This document shows, piece after piece, positions 1 to 5,448 of a DNA stretch of 9,857 bases (position 1 is the stretch's first letter; the number at the start of each line of letters is the position of its first letter). The notes beneath the pieces are model-generated. The model had not been told where the DNA came from. It worked only from the letters and a program-made list of their open reading frames with translations, and ran no database searches. The position numbers and the translations under genes were made by a program. Source of the stretch: an uncultured Saprospiraceae bacterium (lineage in GTDB: Bacteria; Bacteroidota; Bacteroidia; Chitinophagales; Saprospiraceae); contig CALGLY010000374.1 of the NCBI GenBank assembly GCA_937959095.1, forward strand, positions 1 to 9,857, given 5' to 3'.

Positions 1-60
1 TCTTTTATGTAAAAAAAATAGCACGCACAGATAAGGGCTTGCGTAAAAAATTGTAAAAAA

Positions 61-84
61 TCTCTGCGCCTCCCCGTCTCTGCG
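61..84. repeat. Short direct repeat TCTCTGCG x2 in leader
   Basis: The octamer TCTCTGCG occurs at 61-68 and again at 77-84, separated by the C-rich spacer CCTCCCCG. Pyrimidine-rich 'ctctgcg' repeats of this sort are, from memory, common in intergenic regions of Bacteroidota genomes, where they are often multicopy. It lies 25 bp before the dehydrogenase start. The rest of 1-108 is AT-rich with no gene and no clear TAnnTTTG promoter element. Confidence 0.4.
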
Positions 85-108
85 TTCAAATACAGAACAA
101 TAAAAATC

Positions 109-2502
109 ATGGCAAATAGATATTTTACAGAAGAACACGAATTATTCAGAACGAGTTTACGGACTTTTTTAGATAAAGAAGTACAACCCCATATCGACCA
201 ATGGGAAGAAGAGCAACGCATCCCACGCGATATATGGAAAAAGATGGGTGATATGGGCTTTTTAGGACTCGCCTACCCAGAAGAATATGGCGGCTCGAAC
301 CTAGATTTTTTCTACGATGTCGTATTCAATGAAGAATTAGGGCGTATCAATTCAGGTGGCTTTATCATTACGCAGCAAGTGGTGCAGTATATGTCGTCGC
401 CTTATATTTTAAAATTTGGTTCTGAAAAACTCAAAGAAAAATACCTACCAGGCATCATTTCTGGAGACTTAATTTCAAGTATTGGAATTACCGAACCAGG
501 GGCAGGCTCGGATGTGCAGAATATACAAACCCGCGCGGTATTGGATGGCGATCATTACATAGTAAATGGCTCGAAGACCTTCATCACGAATGCCGTTTAT
601 GGAGATTTTATCATCACTGTAGTAAAAACCGATCCCGATGCAGGCGCAGGAGGCATTAGTCTACTCGTAATTGATAGAAATTCGGAAGGTGTTTCTGCCC
701 GAAAGTTGAAGAAACTCGGCTGGCATTCTTCGGATACCGCAGAGTTGCACTTCGATGAGGTGCGCGTACCTGCCGAAAATCTAGTAGGCGAAGAGGGACA
801 GGGATTTTACTACCTGATGAATGGTTTGCAACTGGAGCGCGTATGTTTTATTCCAAGTAGCGTGACTGCTATGGAAACTGCTATGGAAAAAACCCTCCAA
901 TACATGACCGAACGCGAAGCCTTTGGACGTTCTCTAACCCGCTTCCAAAGCTTGCGGCATCGTATCGCACAACTCGCATCCGAAGTCGAGGCGTTGAAAG
1001 CATATAGTTATTACTGTTGTCAGCTTTATAATAAAGGTATTTATGATGTAAAACTTTGCTCTATGGCAAAGTTGATAGCCACCGAATTACACGAAAAATT
1101 AGCCACGCAACTCCTCCAAATGTATGGCGGGTATGGCTTCATGGAAGATTACCCAATGGCACGTGCCTATCGAGATGTGCGCGTAGGGACAATCGGTGGC
1201 GGTTCATCGGAAGTGATGCGCGAAATCATTTCTAAAATCGTGATGAACGACATCAAATATACCAAAGCAAAAACAGGTTTCAAAAGCGCAGGTGAGGGCG
1301 ATGATAGTGACCTCAACTATTTCACAGAGGAGCATAATTTATTCCGTCAGAGTTTCCGCGATTTCCTAGAAAAAGAAGTCCGTCCAAATGTAGAGACGTG
1401 GGAAAAAGCCCGCGAATTGCCGCGTGACATCTTCCGCAAGTTCGGTGAAATGGGCTTCTTTGCGATGACTGCACCAAAAGAATACGGCGGCATGGGCTTG
1501 AATTCATGGTACAATGTCATCTTTGACGAAGAAATGGCACGGATGAATTCGGGTGGTGCATCAGCTTCTCTTGGTGGGCATCCATTATTAGGAATTACGC
1601 ATTTAAAACATGAAGGAACAGAGGCACAAAAACAAAAATACCTCATTCCGAGTATCAAAGGAGAAATGGTAAGTGCCTTAGCAATCACCGAGCCAGACGC
1701 GGGTTCGGACGTGCAAGCGATTCGCACGACGGCAATCCGCGAAGGAGATTATTATATTGTAAATGGCTCGAAGACCTTCATCACGAATGGCGTGTATAGT
1801 GACTTTATCATTACGGCAGTAAAGACCAATCCAGAAGCGAAAGGTGCGGGTATCAGCCTACTTATCATTGATCGCGATATGAAAGGATTAAGTGCGACCA
1901 AGCTCGAAAAACTCGGTTGGCACGCCTCCGATACGGCAGAAATTTCCTTCCAAGATGTAAAAGTGCCCGTCGAAAATCTGCTAGGTGATGAAAATGCAGG
2001 TTTCCTTTATATTATGGAGCATTTCGTTTCAGAGCGTTTGTCTCTGGCTGTAGGTGGCTACGCCAATGCAGAATACGCACTCGAACTCGCTTGCAACTAC
2101 ATGAATGAACGCAAGGCCTTCGGACGAAAACTGAATCAATTTCAAGTACTCCGCCACCGCATCGCGCAGATGGCAGCAGAAATTGAATTGGTGAAGCAAT
2201 TCGTTTATAGCATTTACTATCGCTATCAAAAAGGCGAGTATGTGGTGAAAGAAGCATCTATGGCAAAGCTACTCGGCACACAACTCGCTGACCGAGTAAC
2301 GACGCAATGCTTGCAGATGTTCGGTGGCTATGGTTATATGGAATCTTATCCATTGGCGCGTATGTTCCGCGATGCTCGATTGGGACAAATCGGCGGTGGC
2401 ACATCAGAGATTATGTGCGAAATTATTTCTAAAATGATTATTGAAGGGAAAGGTTATTCTAAGCCGAAGGTGGAGAAGAAGAAAGCGGAAGTTGTGGGAT
2501 AA
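109..2502 (+). CDS. Tandem (fused) two-domain acyl-CoA dehydrogenase
   Basis: This FAD enzyme should oxidise an acyl-CoA to the trans-2-enoyl-CoA and pass electrons to electron-transfer flavoprotein in the cytoplasm. It is 797 residues, about twice the usual 380-400. Residues 5-384 and 404-783 are each a full dehydrogenase, joined by a 19-residue Gly/Asp/Lys linker (385-403). Both carry the FAD/substrate signature ITEPxAGSDVQ (127 and 526), the RxAFGR..FQ..RHRIAQ helix (269 and 668) and the C-terminal QMxGGYGxMExYP signature (337 and 736). The MCAD-position glutamate is Gly in both (IGGGSSE, IGGGTSE), but a Glu sits at the LCAD/isovaleryl-CoA dehydrogenase position in both (E243 in LQLER; E642 in VSERL), so both active sites look competent. 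The second half has Cys770 where the first has Arg371. The start ATG at 109 follows an A-rich leader and directly precedes the conserved YFTEEH. Substrate chain length cannot be read from the sequence. Confidence 0.93.
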   Translation: MANRYFTEEHELFRTSLRTFLDKEVQPHIDQWEEEQRIPRDIWKKMGDMGFLGLAYPEEYGGSNLDFFYDVVFNEELGRINSGGFIITQQVVQYMSSPYILKFGSEKLKEKYLPGIISGDLISSIGITEPGAGSDVQNIQTRAVLDGDHYIVNGSKTFITNAVYGDFIITVVKTDPDAGAGGISLLVIDRNSEGVSARKLKKLGWHSSDTAELHFDEVRVPAENLVGEEGQGFYYLMNGLQLERVCFIPSSVTAMETAMEKTLQYMTEREAFGRSLTRFQSLRHRIAQLASEVEALKAYSYYCCQLYNKGIYDVKLCSMAKLIATELHEKLATQLLQMYGGYGFMEDYPMARAYRDVRVGTIGGGSSEVMREIISKIVMNDIKYTKAKTGFKSAGEGDDSDLNYFTEEHNLFRQSFRDFLEKEVRPNVETWEKARELPRDIFRKFGEMGFFAMTAPKEYGGMGLNSWYNVIFDEEMARMNSGGASASLGGHPLLGITHLKHEGTEAQKQKYLIPSIKGEMVSALAITEPDAGSDVQAIRTTAIREGDYYIVNGSKTFITNGVYSDFIITAVKTNPEAKGAGISLLIIDRDMKGLSATKLEKLGWHASDTAEISFQDVKVPVENLLGDENAGFLYIMEHFVSERLSLAVGGYANAEYALELACNYMNERKAFGRKLNQFQVLRHRIAQMAAEIELVKQFVYSIYYRYQKGEYVVKEASMAKLLGTQLADRVTTQCLQMFGGYGYMESYPLARMFRDARLGQIGGGTSEIMCEIISKMIIEGKGYSKPKVEKKKAEVVG
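121..1260 (+). repeat. Dehydrogenase module 1 (residues 5-384)
   Basis: First copy of the internal duplication. It aligns without any gap to module 2 at a constant offset of 399 residues (1197 bp). By hand count, 44 of the first 80 aligned residues are identical. Met379 (codon at 1243-1245) near its end is the last in-frame Met before module 2 and the only plausible internal start for a separate second subunit. Confidence 0.9.
562..592 (+). repeat. 31-bp perfect direct repeat, copy 1
   Basis: Identical base for base to 1759-1789, at the equivalent place in module 2 (offset 1197 bp). It encodes VNGSKTFITN plus one base. All ten codons match, including synonymous positions, whereas the codons on both sides differ. 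Confidence 0.95.
1318..2457 (+). repeat. Dehydrogenase module 2 (residues 404-783)
   Basis: Second copy of the internal duplication, beginning with the same YFTEEH motif as module 1 and keeping Glu642 as the probable catalytic base. No in-frame ATG lies in the linker; the ATG at the GATGAT of the linker is out of frame. It is followed by a Lys-rich tail (KPKVEKKKAEVVG) that module 1 lacks. Confidence 0.9.
1759..1789 (+). repeat. 31-bp perfect direct repeat, copy 2
   Basis: Partner of 562-592. The next conserved stretch (DFIIT) uses GAT TTT ATC ATC ACT in module 1 and GAC TTT ATC ATT ACG in module 2, showing that synonymous sites have otherwise drifted. Confidence 0.95.
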
Positions 2503-2558
2503 GTCCCCAATACTTAGGGCTTGTACAGCATAAAATCCAAATTCTGTTTTCAAAAAAC

Positions 2559-2605
2559 ATTACTATTCGGGTATGGTTCAATAAAAACCATAGCCGAGTA
2601 GTAAT
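2559..2605. other. Long imperfect hairpin between genes
   Basis: Arms 2559-2578 and 2586-2605 pair over 20 positions (18 Watson-Crick, one G-T at 2566/2598, one G-G mismatch at 2571/2593) around a 7-nt loop. A further 7-bp outer pairing is possible between CTGTTTT (2544-2550) and AAAACAG (2609-2615). On the plus strand the stem is followed by an A-tract, so it is not a normal plus-strand terminator. On the minus strand a run of six T follows, but no minus-strand gene lies upstream. It may be a transcript-stabilising stem or a small repetitive palindromic element. Confidence 0.8.
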
Positions 2606-2615
2606 CAAAAAACAG

Positions 2616-2623
2616 TATATTTG
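2616..2623 (+). promoter_or_regulatory. Possible Bacteroidota -7 element (TATATTTG)
   Basis: TATATTTG matches the Bacteroidota -7 consensus TAnnTTTG and lies 32 bp before the Uma2 start codon at 2656. No TTG-type -33 element is visible at the expected spacing, where the right arm of the hairpin sits instead. An AGGAGA at 2638-2643 could act as a ribosome binding site, though its 12-nt spacing is long. Confidence 0.35.
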
Positions 2624-2655
2624 TTCTGCAAAAATGTAGGAGAAAAACTGAAAAT

Positions 2656-3282
2656 ATGAGTTCAGTAAAAAAAATATTAGAAAAAAAATACTCCTTTAAA
2701 GAATACCTTGAATTGGAAGCAAACGCCGAATTCAAAAATGAATTTTGGGACGGTGAGATAGTTCCAATAGCTATCGGAATGGCTGGTGGAACGCCTAATC
2801 ATAGTAAAATTTCTAATAGTATAGGAACAGCAATAGATATAGAATTAGATAGAAAAAATAAAGATTGTACGGTATATAATAGTGACCAAAAAGTTTATTT
2901 ACCTAAGTTCAATAGAGCAGTATATCCTGATTGTTCGGTGCTTTGTGGCGATGAAGAATTTCACGAAGATAGCAAAGTTGTTTTGACAAATCCTTGTCTT
3001 ATCATCGAAGTATTATCTGAATCCACGAAAGATTATGATGTCAGTGGAAAATTTGAAGGCTACCGTAGTATCCCTTCTTTCAAAGAGTATGTTTTAGTTT
3101 GGCAAACAATTCCAAAAGTACAGACTTGGTATAAAGAAGCAGAGAATTTATGGCGAATTTCAAGTGCGTTTGGCTTAGATAAAGCTATTCAATTATATTC
3201 GATTGATTGCAAAATTGCACTAGCTGATATCTATAAGCGCGTTAAATCTTTAGAAGATATAGATAACCCAAAGGCTTATTAA
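2656..3282 (+). CDS. Uma2 family (DUF820) putative endonuclease
   Basis: Uma2 proteins have a PD-(D/E)XK nuclease fold and are annotated as putative restriction endonucleases; their physiological role is unclear. The 208 residues cover the whole family. Visible features are FWDGEIV (30-36), GTPNHS (45-50), the YPD motif with Asp92, NPxLIIEVLSEST (112-124) with Glu118, and the KFEGYRSIPSFKEYVLV block (132-148). Asp92 and Glu118 are the likely metal ligands by family knowledge. Composition differs sharply from the upstream gene: 2821-2880 has 14 G/C of 60, against 39 of 60 at 1681-1740 in the dehydrogenase, and Arg is often AGA and Ile ATA. This suggests horizontal acquisition. It is the first of five plus-strand genes with gaps of 42-47 bp, but nothing links it functionally to them. 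Confidence 0.88.
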   Translation: MSSVKKILEKKYSFKEYLELEANAEFKNEFWDGEIVPIAIGMAGGTPNHSKISNSIGTAIDIELDRKNKDCTVYNSDQKVYLPKFNRAVYPDCSVLCGDEEFHEDSKVVLTNPCLIIEVLSESTKDYDVSGKFEGYRSIPSFKEYVLVWQTIPKVQTWYKEAENLWRISSAFGLDKAIQLYSIDCKIALADIYKRVKSLEDIDNPKAY

Positions 3283-3327
3283 AACACGAAATAACTAAAC
3301 CGCACAAGAAAAAACATAACCAAACAA

Positions 3328-3786
3328 ATGATTATTCTCATTCCAATTCTATTTTTACTTGCTCTTATAATGCTTTTTATTGGTAAGCCACTTGCTATGA
3401 AAATAGGTTTAATTTCGTCACTGCTTGCCACGCTATTTTTAGCTTGGTTTGCTTGCTTTTTGTATAAAAATGGTTTTGGGCATGACAATGCAGTTAGTCA
3501 TTTCAACACTACTCTACAAGAAGATGATTTTTCTTCTATTTATGAAACCCTTGATAAGCGTCTTAAAGGAATATATAGTCCTACAGCATTTTCCGACTTA
3601 TTTGCAACAATAAAAGAGCAAGCTACTTGCATTCATACTGAACATACCTCTGTATCTAGTAGTGATAATTTTCATATTATACTATCGGATTGTAATCGCC
3701 AAAATCAACTTGCTATAGTGTCCTTTGGAGGGGGGGATTTAACACGCTGGAAGATTACGAATATAGACCTGATGGCAGAAAAGTAA
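3328..3786 (+). CDS. Small two-helix membrane protein, unknown function
   Basis: I do not recognise a specific family. The 152 residues begin with two hydrophobic segments (about 1-18 and 25-46) separated by a short GKPLAMK loop, followed by a soluble domain of about 105 residues. That domain starts with a helix-like stretch (NTTLQEDDFSSIYETLDKRL, 60-79) and ends with beta-like segments (FHIILSD, QLAIVSF, WKITNID). The pattern of small helical start then beta strands resembles NTF2-like/DUF4878-type domains of Bacteroidota membrane proteins, but this is a guess. The start ATG at 3328 opens directly on the first membrane segment. It is AT-rich like the Uma2 gene 45 bp upstream. A run of seven G at 3730-3736 lies near the 3' end. 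Confidence 0.72.
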   Translation: MIILIPILFLLALIMLFIGKPLAMKIGLISSLLATLFLAWFACFLYKNGFGHDNAVSHFNTTLQEDDFSSIYETLDKRLKGIYSPTAFSDLFATIKEQATCIHTEHTSVSSSDNFHIILSDCNRQNQLAIVSFGGGDLTRWKITNIDLMAEK

Positions 3787-3800
3787 AAAAAGAAGTATTT

Positions 3801-3818
3801 TGCGAGTATGAACTTGCA
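3801..3818 (+). terminator. Weak hairpin in gap before SRPBCC gene
   Basis: TGCGAGT (3801-3807) can pair with ACTTGCA (3812-3818), including one G-T pair, around a 4-nt loop, and is followed by TTTCTTC. The stem is only 7 bp and the T-tract is broken, so at best this is a partial terminator or a processing site. Confidence 0.25.
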
Positions 3819-3829
3819 TTTCTTCACAA

Positions 3830-4294
3830 ATGAAGCACACGATGATACAAGCAAAAAAAGAACAAACCTCCTCTAATCTTCAATATAGTGTTTCAGCAGC
3901 CATTCAAGCCCCTCCTGAAAAAATTTGGTCGTACTTGACCAATGCTGCGGATTATCCAAATTGGAACTCTACCGTAGACCGCGTAGAGGGCGATATTGTA
4001 TTAGGAAAGAAAATAAAAGTCTTTGCTAAAATCAGTCCAAATCGAGCCTTTCCTGTAGCAGTAGCAGAGCTAGAAACGAATCGAAAAATGGTCTGGAAAG
4101 GCGGTATGCCATTTGGCTTATTCAAAGGTATTCGCACGTTTTTACTTAGCTCCAATAGCGGTGGCTCTACGACAATTGATATGACAGAAAATTTTTCAGG
4201 TTTACTGCTAAGCATGATGTCAAAAAGCATACCAGATTTGCGGCCTGCTTTCGAGGATTTTGTAAAGGACTTGAAAACAGTAGCAGAGGGCTAA
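3830..4294 (+). CDS. SRPBCC (START/Bet v1-like) domain protein
   Basis: A single-domain 154-residue cytoplasmic protein of the SRPBCC superfamily, which holds hydrophobic ligands in a deep helix-grip cavity. The family start is seen at residues 18-47: QYSVSAAIQAPPEKIWSYLT then DYPNWNSTV, the classical beta1 strand, 'apxxxVWxxltd' helix and 'ypxWn' turn. Strands with GDIVLGKKIKVF (54-65) and KMVWKGGMPFGLFKGIRTF (86-104) follow, and the long C-terminal helix is SIPDLRPAFEDFVKDLKTVA (133-152). It is most like the polyketide cyclase/dehydrase-like subgroup, whose members are mostly uncharacterised; no catalytic residues can be assigned. Two starts are possible (3830 and 3842); the upstream one is chosen, but the first 15 residues are not conserved domain. 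It lies 43 bp after the membrane protein and 42 bp before the beta-propeller gene. Confidence 0.85.
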   Translation: MKHTMIQAKKEQTSSNLQYSVSAAIQAPPEKIWSYLTNAADYPNWNSTVDRVEGDIVLGKKIKVFAKISPNRAFPVAVAELETNRKMVWKGGMPFGLFKGIRTFLLSSNSGGSTTIDMTENFSGLLLSMMSKSIPDLRPAFEDFVKDLKTVAEG

Positions 4295-4336
4295 GGCAAT
4301 TCACATTAATAAATTGGTATTTAAAACAAAACGAAC

Positions 4337-5401
4337 ATGCTAAAGCGAATCTTTTTATTCCTCTTAATACTGATAGGACTCGGATTGCTATATCTGTGCT
4401 TTTGGCCAGTGGATATTGAACCTGCTGCCTACACCCCACCACCGAATCCTGGCTTAACAGGTGTTTTTGCGGTGAATAATAAGCTTGCTTCCGCCGAAAA
4501 AGTGATTGAAGGCGTGGGAGTTGGTCCAGAAGACATTGCTTTCGGTCCTGATAGTCTATTTTATACGGGTTTCTATGATGGGCGTATTGTTCGTTTCGAT
4601 ATGGAGGGCAAAGGCCTCGAAGAATTTGTACATACAGGCGGTCGTCCTTTAGGAATGAAATTTGATAAAGCGGGCAATCTCATCGTAGCAGATGAATATA
4701 AAGGGCTAATTTCCATTGACACGCTCGGCAAAATCACGACCTTGACACAGGAAGTGGATGGGACTACGATTTTTTATGCGGACTATCTGGACATAGCCGA
4801 AGATGGAATTATCTATTTTTCTGATGCCACACAACGCAATAGAGATGTAATAAAAGAAGTCTGGGAAATGCAACCAACGGGTCGTCTATTGAGTTATGAT
4901 CCTAGCACCAAAGAGACAAAAATAGAACTAGATAAGCTGCTATTTGCCAATGGCGTGGCGATTGCTCCAAGTGGAGAATATCTGCTGCTGACAGAAACAA
5001 TGGGTTTACGCATTCATAAATATTGGCTGAAAGGACCGAAGAAAGGGCAAACTGAAATTTGGACGGATAAATTGCCTTGCTTTCCCGACAATATCCACTA
5101 CAATGGTAAGGGAAGTTACTGGTTAGCATGTCCTGACTTGCGCGTAGCGGCTGTTGAACAAATTATGGACAAGCCCTTTTTGCGTAAAATGGTCTATCGC
5201 TTACCTACTTCCCTCACAGGTGCTGAGCCTGCACCACCACACGGTATTGTTATGGAATTTGATGAAAACGGAACGCCATTACGTAGCTTACAAGATACTA
5301 CTGGTGTGTTCTATGGTATCACAAGTGCGAATGAATTTAATGGGGTTTTATATGTTGGAAGTCTACGATCGCAGGTGATTGGAAAATATAAATTGAATTA
5401 A
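4337..5401 (+). CDS. Strictosidine synthase-like/SMP-30 beta-propeller, membrane-anchored
   Basis: A 354-residue protein with an N-terminal membrane anchor (about 4-22, then FWPVDIEP) and a six-bladed beta-propeller, as in APMAP and strictosidine-synthase-like proteins. The propeller probably faces the periplasm. Family landmarks are GPEDIAF (63-69, with the usual Glu metal ligand at 65), GGRPLGMKFD (101-110), DYLDIAEDGIIYFSDAT (149-165), the NGVAIAPSGEYLLLTET block (205-221), RIHKYWLKGPKKG (225-237) and LPCFPDNI (246-253). The last blade is seen at 324-354 (GVFYGITSA, VLYVGSL, IGKYKLN). Relatives bind Ca2+ and hydrolyse lactones or aryl esters, so hydrolase activity is likely, while true strictosidine synthesis is not. 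The anchor lacks a lipobox or obvious cleavage site, so it is probably uncleaved. Confidence 0.9.
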   Translation: MLKRIFLFLLILIGLGLLYLCFWPVDIEPAAYTPPPNPGLTGVFAVNNKLASAEKVIEGVGVGPEDIAFGPDSLFYTGFYDGRIVRFDMEGKGLEEFVHTGGRPLGMKFDKAGNLIVADEYKGLISIDTLGKITTLTQEVDGTTIFYADYLDIAEDGIIYFSDATQRNRDVIKEVWEMQPTGRLLSYDPSTKETKIELDKLLFANGVAIAPSGEYLLLTETMGLRIHKYWLKGPKKGQTEIWTDKLPCFPDNIHYNGKGSYWLACPDLRVAAVEQIMDKPFLRKMVYRLPTSLTGAEPAPPHGIVMEFDENGTPLRSLQDTTGVFYGITSANEFNGVLYVGSLRSQVIGKYKLN

Positions 5402-5402
5402 A

Positions 5403-5442
5403 TCAATGTAGAACCGCAAACAGGTTCTACATTCTACATTGA
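5403..5442 (+). promoter_or_regulatory. Two-state hairpin just upstream of the dehydratase gene
   Basis: AATGTAGAACC (5405-5415) pairs perfectly with GGTTCTACATT (5423-5433) over 11 bp with a 7-nt loop. The first half of the same arm, TCAATGTAG (5403-5411), also pairs perfectly with CTACATTGA (5434-5442). The two pairings compete for 5405-5411. The distal one ends six nt before the ATG at 5449. No T-run follows, so a classical terminator is unlikely; a translational switch or stop-proximal stabiliser for the upstream gene is possible. Confidence 0.6.
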
Positions 5443-5448
5443 CAAGCA

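Noticed and set aside
1347..1727. 126-residue minus-strand open frame inside the dehydrogenase
   Set aside because: It is fully antisense to a conserved region of module 2, has no recognisable domain, and reads as low-quality Ser/Pro/Arg-rich sequence typical of antisense frames.
2012..2257. Two overlapping minus-strand frames of 81 and 66 residues
   Set aside because: Both are antisense to the conserved C-terminal part of module 2 and show no family features.
2559..2605. Hairpin as intrinsic terminator of the dehydrogenase gene
   Set aside because: The plus strand has an A-tract after the stem rather than a T-tract; the T-tract is on the minus strand, where no gene needs terminating.
2550..2735. 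61-residue minus-strand frame across the hairpin
   Set aside because: It is AT-rich, overlaps the start of the Uma2 gene, and is explained by low stop density; no start signal is visible.
3808..3829. Alternative ATG at 3808 for the SRPBCC gene
   Set aside because: It is 22 nt upstream of 3830 and therefore out of frame with the conserved SRPBCC sequence.
5154..5378. 74-residue plus-strand frame within the beta-propeller gene
   Set aside because: It is an alternate frame of the conserved propeller C-terminus with no domain of its own.
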